The translations under genes and the position numbers were made by a program. The notes under the pieces are model-generated. The model had not been told where the DNA came from. It saw only the letters and a list, made by a program, of their open reading frames with translations, and did not search any database. From Idiomarina rhizosphaerae (lineage in GTDB: Bacteria; Pseudomonadota; Gammaproteobacteria; Enterobacterales; Alteromonadaceae), in the NCBI RefSeq assembly GCF_024159085.1, contig NZ_JAMZDE010000003.1:62001-126000 (forward strand): a stretch of DNA of 64,000 bases. Reading direction: 5' to 3'. Below are positions 54,993 to 63,691 of the stretch, one piece after another. Positions within the stretch are counted from its first letter, which is position 1. Each line of letters begins with the position of its first letter.

Positions 54993-57875
54993 TTAACGGC
55001 TGTAAAACGGCGCTCTGTCATCAGTATAGTCGTACAAGCGCGTGCGGCGCTGTAACTGTTGACCACCGTTACGAGACAGCGGCACCCAGCTAAAGCCAAC
55101 TCGTTCCCGTGTCGGTCTTATGCTCATTAAATCAAACGGAATACTAATGAAAAAGCCTTTGGTAAAGCTTCCTTCGCCATATTCTTCCGACGAAACATCG
55201 GTAAAGGCCGCATAAGCACCCGCTATAACGCCGCTATCAAAACGTTTTTGCATGGTTACATTAACACCTTTGTCGCCCGCCAGAAACTGACCAAAGTCTA
55301 ATTGCAATAACGAATCAGACAGCCACGGCATTTGATAATACACACTGGCAAAGCCGGTGGTCACTTCATAATCTAAGAAGCCACTGCCGCCATTAAAGTC
55401 ACGCTGCCTTACCCGGTTAGCCCTAAGCCCGAAAGCCCAGTTGCTGTCTAGCGGCTTGTAAAGCACTTCGGCACCGACACCACCAAACATACGTTCTAAG
55501 TAACCGGCATAAGCCATAGCAAACCAGTCCTGTCCTAAACGTTTGTGGTAAGTGACCTGCGCAGAGTCTAGCCAAATGTCATTCTGCACATAACGTCGAA
55601 TGTTCGTACGCACATCGGGCAGTGCATCTTCACCTCCACCTAAGAACAAGAAGTCGTCGTAGTTGGTGGCAATGTTAAAGCCCACTTCGCCAAATAACTC
55701 CACATTCTCGGTTAGCCATCTGCGCCCAAAAGCATAAACACCTAACTGATAAGTATAGAAGGTTTCCGGGTTACCAAAGCTCTGGTCAAGAAACGGCTTC
55801 AGGCCATAACGGTTGCTAAACTGGTTTCGCGGGTTCAGCATCCAGCTGTCATCGCCGTCTGCCGGCATGTCTGGTGAGTCCAGGCGTTCAAATAAGTCGT
55901 CGGTTTCATCCACCGCCTTACCCGGGTCTTTATTCAGCACTCGGTCTTTAAATTTGTCGGCATTCACCCGGGTATTCACGCCCGGATCAAACAGCGTCAT
56001 ATCCACCAGATTGTAGGTTTTCACACTGTCCGGCAATTCTGCCGCCATAATACGCGCCGCGCGGTCGTAAGCCTCGCTGCTGTCGCGGTACCGCAAATGG
56101 TAAGCAAACAGGGTGACTTCGTCGTCTTCTGCGGCAAAACGCGCGGCACTAAATGCCCCCTGCTCGCGCATAGCCAGGTTCATTGCCGACCAGTTTACCT
56201 CGTCTAACGACTCTTTACGTTTTTCCGGTGTGGGTACGGTTTTGTCCGGCGTTACCTTTATTTGGTTCAGCGTGCCGAAGTTAGTACGCAGGCTAAAGTT
56301 AAACATAAAGGTGTTGCCACGCTCATAACTCAACTGCACATCAAAATAGTCGGTTACCCGGTAATTGGCACCAAAGTTCCAGCGGCTGTCGGCTATAATG
56401 GGTGCACCGGCACGGTCGGTGGAGTAGTCGTTACTTTCATACTCAGCTTTTAAACTCAATGGCTCCCAAGGCGTATGGTATTCCACCCCACCAAACAAAG
56501 CTGCGGGTCCAGTGAACAAGCGACCAAGCTCAAATTGGCCTCCATTACCACTAAAACTACCTTGGCGATCACAATACTCGTCAGACAACTCACAAAAGGG
56601 GTTGGTTAAATCATCGTGCGTACCCAGGCGTCCAAACCCCAAACCTAAGCTCACATCAAAAGAACCAAAGCGTTTATTGGCCACAATATACTCGGCATCA
56701 AAAAGCCCGGTTCCAACAAAGTCGCGCAAACCCACGCTCACTTCAGGTACCCAGTAGCTCTCTTCCCACAAGCGGGCTTTTATATCAAAGCCTTTATCGG
56801 CCAGAATATTGTCTCCGCTAAAGTCAGGGACATTACTGTACTTACGGTTTGGGAACTCGGTATAAAAGGCAGTGGTTTCCAGCCAGGGCAGCAACTGTAA
56901 GTTCACGGTATAACGGCGGTACTCTTCCATATTGCTGTAGGTAATAGCTAAAGCCCCTTCTTCGGCCATACGGGCAGTGGGGGTTTGTAACAAACCAATA
57001 GAGCCGTAGTCGCCATAACTGGGAGACAAGTCCCGGCGCGACCAATGCCAGCTGGAAGTGGCATGGTTATTTTCAACTTCATGAATTGGCAGGTTTAAGC
57101 TATTACGCTCAGCTTCATTCGAAACATAGTGTGTGAGTAAGTTGCGAATGTCCGCATTTAAACCACGAAATTTAGGTGGTAACTGGTTAGGTTCAAAGCC
57201 TAACCAAAGAATGTCTCCGGGTAACAGTTCGGCGTCACTTTGCTTGTAATAAGCCCAGTCTGCTGGCTGCTGCTGGTTTTGTCTAATGCGCACAGCCTGG
57301 CTTTTATTATAGGCCGCCCCCAGTCCTTCGCTGTCGTCTATACTGTTCAGCCAGTCGGCTACAGTTTTACCACTGGCATAGCGGTAATCTCCGGGCGCGT
57401 TAACCACGCCATAAACATGTATAGAGTCCGGACGTTCAGGCACATAAAGCTTATATTCACCGGCGGGCAATAGCGGGTTACTGGCAAGCTCTACACGGGC
57501 ATTTTCAATACTAATTTGCCCCCATAACTGCTTACCCAACTGCCAGCTTGTTACCTGGCTTTTCAGTAACGCGGCACTTTGAGCTTTTTCGGTTTCTCTG
57601 CGCGACTGCCAATACTGCTCAAGCTCTGTCAGTTGCGACAGTATTTGGTTACGCTGTTGTTCTATTTCTGCCTGATCGTCGGTTTTCACCAACCTCACTA
57701 AGGGCCAATAGGCGTCGGCCAGCAGGCCTTCGTTCTCGGCGTCATCCAGTACTTGCTGCAGCCGCACCGGGCCTTCAAATTGGTAAGTAGCCTGTTGCTC
57801 AGCCACGGCATTTAGCGAAAAAAAAGCACTAATAAGTAGCGTGTTCCGGAGCATAAATTTCATTGGTTTCATCAT
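54993..57875 (-). CDS. gfcD: GfcC-GfcD (YjbG-YjbH) fusion, capsule/exopolysaccharide export protein
   Basis: This 960-residue secreted protein is about 260 residues longer than stand-alone YjbH/GfcD (about 700). The extra N-terminal part after the signal peptide (ending NAVAEQ) looks like GfcC: a coiled stretch, ELEQYWQSRRETEKAQ, then beta-grasp-like sequence ARVELASNPLLPAGEYKLYV, IHVYGVVNAPGDYRY and ELLPGDILWLGFE. From about residue 280 the sequence is YjbH-like outer-membrane barrel (LLQTPTARMAEEGALAITYS onward to PFYSR). No separate gfcC gene exists in the cluster, which supports fusion. The ATG overlaps the gfcB stop by 4 bp (ATGA). Confidence 0.85.
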   Translation of the reverse strand: MMKPMKFMLRNTLLISAFFSLNAVAEQQATYQFEGPVRLQQVLDDAENEGLLADAYWPLVRLVKTDDQAEIEQQRNQILSQLTELEQYWQSRRETEKAQSAALLKSQVTSWQLGKQLWGQISIENARVELASNPLLPAGEYKLYVPERPDSIHVYGVVNAPGDYRYASGKTVADWLNSIDDSEGLGAAYNKSQAVRIRQNQQQPADWAYYKQSDAELLPGDILWLGFEPNQLPPKFRGLNADIRNLLTHYVSNEAERNSLNLPIHEVENNHATSSWHWSRRDLSPSYGDYGSIGLLQTPTARMAEEGALAITYSNMEEYRRYTVNLQLLPWLETTAFYTEFPNRKYSNVPDFSGDNILADKGFDIKARLWEESYWVPEVSVGLRDFVGTGLFDAEYIVANKRFGSFDVSLGLGFGRLGTHDDLTNPFCELSDEYCDRQGSFSGNGGQFELGRLFTGPAALFGGVEYHTPWEPLSLKAEYESNDYSTDRAGAPIIADSRWNFGANYRVTDYFDVQLSYERGNTFMFNFSLRTNFGTLNQIKVTPDKTVPTPEKRKESLDEVNWSAMNLAMREQGAFSAARFAAEDDEVTLFAYHLRYRDSSEAYDRAARIMAAELPDSVKTYNLVDMTLFDPGVNTRVNADKFKDRVLNKDPGKAVDETDDLFERLDSPDMPADGDDSWMLNPRNQFSNRYGLKPFLDQSFGNPETFYTYQLGVYAFGRRWLTENVELFGEVGFNIATNYDDFLFLGGGEDALPDVRTNIRRYVQNDIWLDSAQVTYHKRLGQDWFAMAYAGYLERMFGGVGAEVLYKPLDSNWAFGLRANRVRQRDFNGGSGFLDYEVTTGFASVYYQMPWLSDSLLQLDFGQFLAGDKGVNVTMQKRFDSGVIAGAYAAFTDVSSEEYGEGSFTKGFFISIPFDLMSIRPTRERVGFSWVPLSRNGGQQLQRRTRLYDYTDDRAPFYSR

Positions 57876-58591
57876 TGCGCTTCTTGCCCTTGTTGCTCTT
57901 GTCGCTCTTCGCGCGCATTGCGGCTTGCAGAATAATCGCGGCCTATCCAGGTAACCTGAGTCAGGGTTAACTTATCACCACCCGGAAATAACGTCTGCCG
58001 GCTTTTCACAACGTGCCCGTCGTCTTCCAGCCAAAACTCATTCTCAAACTCCTGACCACTAAGGGTAAACTCCCCTTTCTCAACCACATGGGTGGTGTTA
58101 ACCGGGCCTATGGGTAAATCTAATAGTTGTTTGTTTTGTACAGAGAACTCAGAGGTGACTTCGCGGCTGACCACTTTATTAGTCATTTCAATATCGTACT
58201 GGCGCTGCCAGTGGGTTGGGCAGTTTGCCGGCTGGGTTACTATGCAGCGTAACGGGTCGTCTTTTAAATTAGATACCGCCAGCAGGTTCTTATTAAGGGC
58301 CTGGGTTCGTATCACCCGGCCATTACGCAGCACCAGGGTTTCTTTCTCAGCGGTAATAAAATGCCAGTCGTCGGGTTTGTTCACGAACCCCAGTACTATT
58401 AAGCTTCGGGGGCTACCGGACCATTGTGCGTAAAGTGAGGTGTAGGGAAAAGAGTCTATTTTTTCCTGGGAAAGCTCGGCGTCTTCGCTGCCTTCAAAAG
58501 CGTATTCTATAGTGGCGCGCACTTCATCTGTTACTGCCGTGCAAGCGCTTAACAGCAATAAAACAATGGGTATCAGCAACAAACGAGACAT
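57872..58591 (-). CDS. gfcB: YjbF/GfcB-type outer-membrane lipoprotein
   Basis: This 239-residue lipoprotein (LLLIPIVLLLLSAC, lipid cysteine near residue 16) is of the YjbF/GfcB family, needed for group 4 capsule or Yjb exopolysaccharide. Features include PYTSLYAQWSGSPRSLIVLG and the long beta-rich body. GAGGA lies five bases before the ATG at 58591; an in-frame TTG four codons earlier is not the start. The gene is coupled to the downstream gfcC-gfcD fusion by a 4-bp overlap. A strong terminator hairpin lies only about 26 bp upstream of its start. Confidence 0.88.
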   Translation of the reverse strand: MSRLLLIPIVLLLLSACTAVTDEVRATIEYAFEGSEDAELSQEKIDSFPYTSLYAQWSGSPRSLIVLGFVNKPDDWHFITAEKETLVLRNGRVIRTQALNKNLLAVSNLKDDPLRCIVTQPANCPTHWQRQYDIEMTNKVVSREVTSEFSVQNKQLLDLPIGPVNTTHVVEKGEFTLSGQEFENEFWLEDDGHVVKSRQTLFPGGDKLTLTQVTWIGRDYSASRNAREERQEQQGQEAQ

Positions 58592-58616
58592 GTTATTCCT
58601 CAATAGCTGGACAAAA

Positions 58617-58640
58617 AAATACCGCCCTTCGGCGGTATTT
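58617..58640 (-). terminator. Intrinsic terminator between gfcA and gfcB
   Basis: AAATACCGCC and GGCGGTATTT form a perfect 10-bp stem with a 4-nt loop. On the minus strand TTTTGTCC follows directly, making a seven-T run with the end of the stem. It would end most transcripts after gfcA and reduce those reaching gfcB. Confidence 0.88.
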
Positions 58641-58727
58641 TATCACAGTAAGCCAAGCAAAACGCAAAGAAGCGCTTCTTCACACTTAACTCAGCTTACT
58701 GGTCACGTATTCTTACTTCAGTAAAGC

Positions 58728-59024
58728 TTACTGAGCTGGAATAGTAATAGTATAGGTGTTAGTACCTGTACCAGTAACTGTAACGATTGGATCCGGGTCT
58801 GTCGGATCAGTCGGGTCAGTTGGGTCGATAGCTGAGTTTGAAGAGCTGTCAGAAACAACTGCTACAGTTGCTGCTGCTGCAACACCTGCAAATACCCAAG
58901 CTTCAGTTGATAAGCCGCCTAAGCCGCTTTCAGAAGCGTTTGCGCCTGCAGCGCCGTCTTGTGCCATTGCTGGTGCGGCAGCTAAGCCTAACGCAGCAAC
59001 TACTGATAATGCTAATGTTTTCAT
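58728..59024 (-). CDS. gfcA: GfcA/YjbE-like small exported protein
   Basis: This 98-residue protein has a signal peptide (ending APAMA-QD), a hydrophobic middle segment (AWVFAGVAAAATVAVVS) and a low-complexity Ser/Thr/Asp/Pro tail with three PTD units followed by Thr-rich sequence. That layout matches E. coli GfcA and YjbE, small threonine-rich proteins encoded first in gfc/yjb operons. Sequence similarity is weak by nature, so position before gfcB is the main support. GAGG precedes the ATG at 59024. Its own promoter and terminator suggest higher expression than the rest. Confidence 0.7.
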   Translation of the reverse strand: MKTLALSVVAALGLAAAPAMAQDGAAGANASESGLGGLSTEAWVFAGVAAAATVAVVSDSSSNSAIDPTDPTDPTDPDPIVTVTGTGTNTYTITIPAQ

Positions 59025-59050
59025 AATGTTAACCTCACTCCAGAGATATA

Positions 59051-59062
59051 GATACATGTATC
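59051..59062. promoter_or_regulatory. 12-bp palindrome upstream of gfcA
   Basis: GATACATGTATC is a perfect palindrome 26 bp upstream of the gfcA ATG, within the likely untranslated leader. It may be an operator or chance; nothing else identifies a regulator. Confidence 0.3.
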
Positions 59063-59099
59063 GCCGTTGCTAAAACTATTTTAACTAACAGCAACTTCC

Positions 59100-59128
59100 A
59101 TAGTATGTTGCTATGCAACAAATTGCAA
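59100..59128 (-). promoter_or_regulatory. Possible sigma-70 promoter for gfcA
   Basis: On the minus strand TTGCAA is followed after exactly 17 bp by TACTAT, each matching four of six consensus positions. It is well placed about 75 bp upstream of gfcA, in an AT-rich gap of about 164 bp between the SLBB export gene and gfcA. Confidence 0.35.
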
Positions 59129-59188
59129 ACTAGATTTTTCTATTTTTTTCAAGTAATTGTGCTTTTAACACTTCTTTACTATACCGCA

Positions 59189-61954
59189 TTAAATACTACT
59201 GATAGCGGCTACGGTTACAGCCGAGTTATAAATAATATTAGTAATTTCTGACCACAACTCTAAGCTCTCAGTATAGGTAGTATCCAGCGGCACCACAATA
59301 GCGTCACCCGGGCCTAAGTCGGTACCGCCACCAAAACCAAACCAACTACTGCCACCTTTGTAGGGTTCAATAGCGCCGTTAGCTTTCACCACGTAAATAC
59401 GGTCAGTATCGGCTTTTTCTTTCGTGCCGCCACTGCGGCTAATGTAGTCTTCTACTGTTAACTCGGGGTCAAACCGGTAAGAGGTAGCCATTTGCACTTC
59501 GCCCATAATGCTAATGGAGTCGCTGCGCGAAGGTACATGCAGTGTGTCCCCGTCTTTTAGCTGCACGTCGCGGCTACCGTTCATTGACAGCACTTTGGGT
59601 AAATCCATAATTAAACGGCCAACCGTGGGTGTCGACATTAAGTCTGCCAGCAGGGTACGCATTTGGTCGTAAGACTGATTAGCATCGCCGGTGCCGGTAA
59701 TCATATTACTGGCAATTTCACGCTGCAGCTCCTGCGCCAGCATTTCTTTGCGTTTTTGTTCCTGCTCCTGCAACTCTTCGCGGGTAAACACGGCCCCTTC
59801 TAAAAAGGCGTGGTCGGTAAAGCCACCGGCGCGTTTAATGACGTCGCTAAGCGTTTCGCCGCGTTTAATAGCATAGGTACCCGGAAAGCGAATTTCGCCC
59901 CGCAGGGTCACTTCATAGGTATTCTGCCATTCAGGAATGCTTAATACATTTAAACGGTCACGTCCCTGCAAAGGTACCTTCACTTCACCGTGAATAACCT
60001 CCGCTAAATTAATTGTTAAATAGTCGGTATTAGCGGTGTCTTTACCAATAGCCCAGCGGGTAATTTCGGCCTGATCCAGGTAGGCGCCATTTTTCAGCCC
60101 CCCCGCTGCCGCAAGCAGTTTGTCTGCCGTCGCGTTTTCAACCAGAGGATAAACCCCCGGGTGCATTACCTCTCCCGCAACGGATACAAAAGGCGCTGTG
60201 CCCGTTGCGGTGCGTTGACGCTGCAACCGCTGCATAATAGGCTCTAATAAGTTCTGGCGCGAATACATAGCCAGCTCTTTTTTCACCGTAGGCTCTTCTT
60301 CCTGCTTTTCAGTAAACAGCTCACGTAAGGGGACAATTTTATCTTGGTTCTCGGCATCGGGGCTTTCAGACGAACCGGCCAGCTTCGTGTTAACAAAGTC
60401 GTTAAGGTAAGCATCACGGTAAGCATCTAACTGACGCTGACGCTTACGATATTCTCTTTCCTGTTCAGACAAAGTGTAACGCGACAAGTTATCGCGCTCT
60501 TCGGCTTTGGTTTCAAAGCGGCTGAAAACCACCAGTTGATCACGCTCATTCAGGCGCAGGTTTTCGCCTTCCACACCATGAATGGCGTCGGCCACATCAA
60601 ACTGAAGAATTTTTACGTCACGACGCGGGCCTTCCTCTCGCACCACCAGGCCGTAACCCAAGTCAGCCTGCTCCAGCAGGTCGTGGCGAACGTCGCGCAA
60701 TATATCGTTAATGCGCAGGCCTTTTTGCCATTCGTAATACCCCGGTCGGGTAACCGCACCAACCACCATTAAGCTGTTGTCCAGCTCCTCCGACACCTGA
60801 CGAACCGTTATTGCGTCGCCACCATTAAGTTCACGGTTTAAGTCTTGTTCGGTGGTTAAATCTACCGTGCTGACCAGGCGCTTACCTTTTACAATTCGGA
60901 GCAGCTCCACAGAGCTTAAATAAGCAGAGTCAGTAGCGCCACCGGCAAATTCCAGGGCGTCCTCTAAGGTTTCATCACCCTTTAATTCGTATAACGCAGG
61001 GCGTTTTACTTCACCTTTTACCGCCACCATGTCGCCGCGTGCCGGAATAAAAATCACATCACCGCTTTTTAAGATCTTGTCGGCAGAGGCGTCGCCTTGT
61101 AACAGTAAGTCATATAAGTCGAATTCGGACGCGACTTTACCGCCACGCATTAAACGCACCGAACGTAGCGAGGCAATATCTGAAACGCCCCCCGCTACAT
61201 ACAAAGCCTGGCTTATAGTCGCCAACGAGCTTACCGTGTAGGCTCCCGGTTTGTAGGCTTCGCCCACAATAAACACCTGAATAGAACGCAGCTCACCCAT
61301 GGTCACTGCTGCTTTATAACCAATTAAGCGCTCCTGAACTTCGTGGTGGATCATCTCCTGCATTAAGGAGTAGGTCATGCCCGCAACTTTCATTTCGCCT
61401 ACGTCGGGCAATACAATACTGCCATCACGGTTTACGGTTAACTTAAAGCTCTCGTCCTGCTTGCCAAACATTTCAACGTGAATAACATCGCCCACGCTAA
61501 TTAAGTAGTTTGCCGGAATAGGTGCGTGTGCTACCGGAGCAAAGGTGTTGGGTTCACCGGAAAAAATATCGTAACCAAAAGGCTTTAACTCTGAACGCCC
61601 ACGGTTGAACTCTTTTTGTAGATCTTCCGACATAAAGGACGAGCCCCTTTGCCCGCTCTGGTCACCGTTACCGGAACGTTCACCAACAACATTCACTTCC
61701 TGCTTGGCGCTGGCATCGCCATCGCGCTGGGCGGCGTTAAATTCATCAATAGCAGAAGGGTCAATACCATACTGACGCGCCAGAGCCTCCTGCTGAGCAC
61801 GCGGTAAGCTTTGTAGTTGCTCTAACTGTTGCTGGCTGGGCATAGCCTGCGCCGCCGCATTTACTGAAAACAAGCTTGTTACCAAAGCAAAAACAACAGC
61901 AAAAAGAACCGTAGAAACAGAAGTTTTCGTGGCGTTTAATGCGTTTTTATTCAT
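59189..61954 (-). CDS. SLBB-domain polysaccharide export protein (Wza/OtnA-like)
   Basis: This 921-residue exported protein has a signal peptide (ending VNAAAQA). A Poly_export domain follows (NYLISVGDVIHVEMFGKQDE, residues about 150-245), then a series of SLBB/beta-grasp repeats recognisable by GDVIFIPARGDMVAVKGEV, VVGAVTRPGYYEW, VSVAGEVMHPGVYPL, VTLRGEIRFPGTYAI and ISIMGEVQMATSYRF. It is much longer than Wza (379) and resembles the multi-SLBB OtnA type. It forms or lines the outer-membrane route for polysaccharide. The ATG at 61954 is used; a TTG at 61963 in the same frame has a better spaced GAGGG and could be the real start. Confidence 0.9.
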   Translation of the reverse strand: MNKNALNATKTSVSTVLFAVVFALVTSLFSVNAAAQAMPSQQQLEQLQSLPRAQQEALARQYGIDPSAIDEFNAAQRDGDASAKQEVNVVGERSGNGDQSGQRGSSFMSEDLQKEFNRGRSELKPFGYDIFSGEPNTFAPVAHAPIPANYLISVGDVIHVEMFGKQDESFKLTVNRDGSIVLPDVGEMKVAGMTYSLMQEMIHHEVQERLIGYKAAVTMGELRSIQVFIVGEAYKPGAYTVSSLATISQALYVAGGVSDIASLRSVRLMRGGKVASEFDLYDLLLQGDASADKILKSGDVIFIPARGDMVAVKGEVKRPALYELKGDETLEDALEFAGGATDSAYLSSVELLRIVKGKRLVSTVDLTTEQDLNRELNGGDAITVRQVSEELDNSLMVVGAVTRPGYYEWQKGLRINDILRDVRHDLLEQADLGYGLVVREEGPRRDVKILQFDVADAIHGVEGENLRLNERDQLVVFSRFETKAEERDNLSRYTLSEQEREYRKRQRQLDAYRDAYLNDFVNTKLAGSSESPDAENQDKIVPLRELFTEKQEEEPTVKKELAMYSRQNLLEPIMQRLQRQRTATGTAPFVSVAGEVMHPGVYPLVENATADKLLAAAGGLKNGAYLDQAEITRWAIGKDTANTDYLTINLAEVIHGEVKVPLQGRDRLNVLSIPEWQNTYEVTLRGEIRFPGTYAIKRGETLSDVIKRAGGFTDHAFLEGAVFTREELQEQEQKRKEMLAQELQREIASNMITGTGDANQSYDQMRTLLADLMSTPTVGRLIMDLPKVLSMNGSRDVQLKDGDTLHVPSRSDSISIMGEVQMATSYRFDPELTVEDYISRSGGTKEKADTDRIYVVKANGAIEPYKGGSSWFGFGGGTDLGPGDAIVVPLDTTYTESLELWSEITNIIYNSAVTVAAISSI

Positions 61955-62076
61955 AGTCAGCAAGGTATAACCCTCAATTATTTTTGTATTAAAACTCAGT
62001 ATTAAAACGTGAGTGCATTAACAGGGAGAAGTGACAAGTAAGATACAGCAATTTGTTAACAGAGAAAAGTAACAGC

Positions 62077-63132
62077 TTAAGCCATACCGTAAAAGCTGCG
62101 ATACCAGTCAACCGTGCGTTTCATGCCTTCGGTTACCGGCGTTGACGGCCTGTAGCCCATATCGTTTTCTAACTCAGATACATCGGCATAAGTGGCGACA
62201 ACGTCGCCGGGCTGAATGGGCTGAAAGTCTTTTTGTATTTCAACGCCGGCGGCATTCTCAACCGCCTCTATAAAGGTCATAAGCTCAATAGGCTCGCTAT
62301 TACCTATATTGTAAATTTTATAAGGTGCCGAGGAGATGGACGGATCCGGTTGCTTACCGTTCCATTCATTGTTGGCTTTGCATGGGTTCTCAATAACGCG
62401 CACCACACCTTCAACAATGTCGTCAATATAGGTGAAGTCACGCTTCATTTTTCCATTATTGAAAACTTTAATGGTGCCACCATTTAACGCAGCCTTGGTA
62501 AAAATAAAGGGCGCCATGTCGGGTCTGCCCCAGGGCCCATAAACGGTAAAAAAGCGCAGGCCGGTGCATTGTATGCCGTACAGGTGCGCGTAGGTGTGCG
62601 CCATAAGTTCGTTCGACTTTTTGGTGGCTGCGTATAAGCTTACCGGGTGGTTAACACCGTGCGAGGTTGAAAACGGCATTTGTTCGTTCAAACCATACAC
62701 CGAAGAGCTGGACGCATAACTTAAGTTTTTAACACCGTTATGACGGCAAGCCTCCAACACATTCATAAAACCAACAATGTTGGAATCGATATAAGCATTG
62801 GGGTTTTCCAGCGAGTAACGAACTCCGGCCTGGGCAGCAAGGTTACAGACAGCTTCAAACTGCTCTTGTTCAAACAGGGCGTCTAATGCGGTCTTGTCTT
62901 CCAATTTAAGCTGTATAAAAGAATAACCAGAATGCAACTCAGACTGAACCGGTACGCCGTATTCAATGTTACTTTGCTGTATGCCACTTTCTTGTAGGCG
63001 GCCATATTTTAGGTTTACATCGTAGTAGTCGTTTATGCTGTCCAGCCCAACTACGGTATGGCCTTGTTTTAGCAGCTTTAAGGCCGTGTAAAAACCAATA
63101 AAACCCGCCGTGCCTGTTACTAAAACCTTCAT
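62077..63132 (-). CDS. NAD-dependent nucleotide-sugar epimerase (UDP-glucuronate 4-epimerase type)
   Basis: This 351-residue short-chain dehydrogenase/epimerase has the nucleotide motif VTGTAGFIGFYTALKL, catalytic YAATK in HPVSLYAATKKSNELMAH and the family blocks LRFFTVYGPWGRPDMAPFIF and KRDFTYIDDIVEG. The combination LDSINDYYDVNLKYGRL near the N-terminus is characteristic of UDP-glucuronate 4-epimerases, giving UDP-galacturonate. It overlaps the preceding sugar transferase gene by 4 bp (ATGA), so both are translationally coupled. Confidence 0.92.
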   Translation of the reverse strand: MKVLVTGTAGFIGFYTALKLLKQGHTVVGLDSINDYYDVNLKYGRLQESGIQQSNIEYGVPVQSELHSGYSFIQLKLEDKTALDALFEQEQFEAVCNLAAQAGVRYSLENPNAYIDSNIVGFMNVLEACRHNGVKNLSYASSSSVYGLNEQMPFSTSHGVNHPVSLYAATKKSNELMAHTYAHLYGIQCTGLRFFTVYGPWGRPDMAPFIFTKAALNGGTIKVFNNGKMKRDFTYIDDIVEGVVRVIENPCKANNEWNGKQPDPSISSAPYKIYNIGNSEPIELMTFIEAVENAAGVEIQKDFQPIQPGDVVATYADVSELENDMGYRPSTPVTEGMKRTVDWYRSFYGMA

Positions 63133-63677
63133 TTTACTCTGTCCCCTGAGCCTTTGCCGGTAACCGTCATTAAAATATACTGAAAGTAGCTTTTTATGTT
63201 GAGTGTACTAATCATTTTTGCGTCAGTTTCTGCCAGTAACTGCGGCGTGGACATGTCTATTTTGTTTACCTGCGCCAACCCGGTTATACCAGGGCGAACG
63301 TTAAACACGCCTTTTGCCTCGCGCGCCTGGGTTAACTCTTCCTGATTAAAAAGCCCAGGCCGTGGGCCAACTAAGCTCATCTCGCCCTTTAGAACATTCC
63401 AAAGCTGCGGAAGTTCATCTAGCTTAGTGCGGCGCAAGAAATGTCCGAATTTGGTAATAGATGCACTACTGGCTAAATGGCTGGCTACTGAGGCGGTGTC
63501 CTTTTTCATGGTTCTGAACTTAACCAGAACAAAAGGTTTTTTGTTTTTGCCTACCCGCTCTTGTCGGAATATGGGGGAGCCCGTATCAAACAACCCTATA
63601 AGGGTAAGTAAAACAAGTATGGGGAAGCCAATTATCAAGCCAAAAAAAGAGAAAAGAAAATCAAGAACACGAATCAT
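63129..63677 (-). CDS. Undecaprenyl-phosphate sugar-1-phosphate transferase
   Basis: This 182-residue initiating glycosyltransferase transfers a sugar phosphate to the lipid carrier at the inner membrane. It has a single N-terminal hydrophobic hairpin (VLDFLFSFFGLIIGFPILVL) and the catalytic block VKFRTMKKD. TKLDELPQLWNVLKGEMSLV and GPRPGLFNQEELT follow, then the family end RPGITGLAQVN. It is a short member with the catalytic core only, like PglC or WsaP-type minimal enzymes. The start is ATG at 63677 or GTG at 63692; the former gives the usual MIRVLDF N-terminus. Confidence 0.92.
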   Translation of the reverse strand: MIRVLDFLFSFFGLIIGFPILVLLTLIGLFDTGSPIFRQERVGKNKKPFVLVKFRTMKKDTASVASHLASSASITKFGHFLRRTKLDELPQLWNVLKGEMSLVGPRPGLFNQEELTQAREAKGVFNVRPGITGLAQVNKIDMSTPQLLAETDAKMISTLNIKSYFQYILMTVTGKGSGDRVK

Positions 63678-63691
63678 TGAATAGGTTATCA

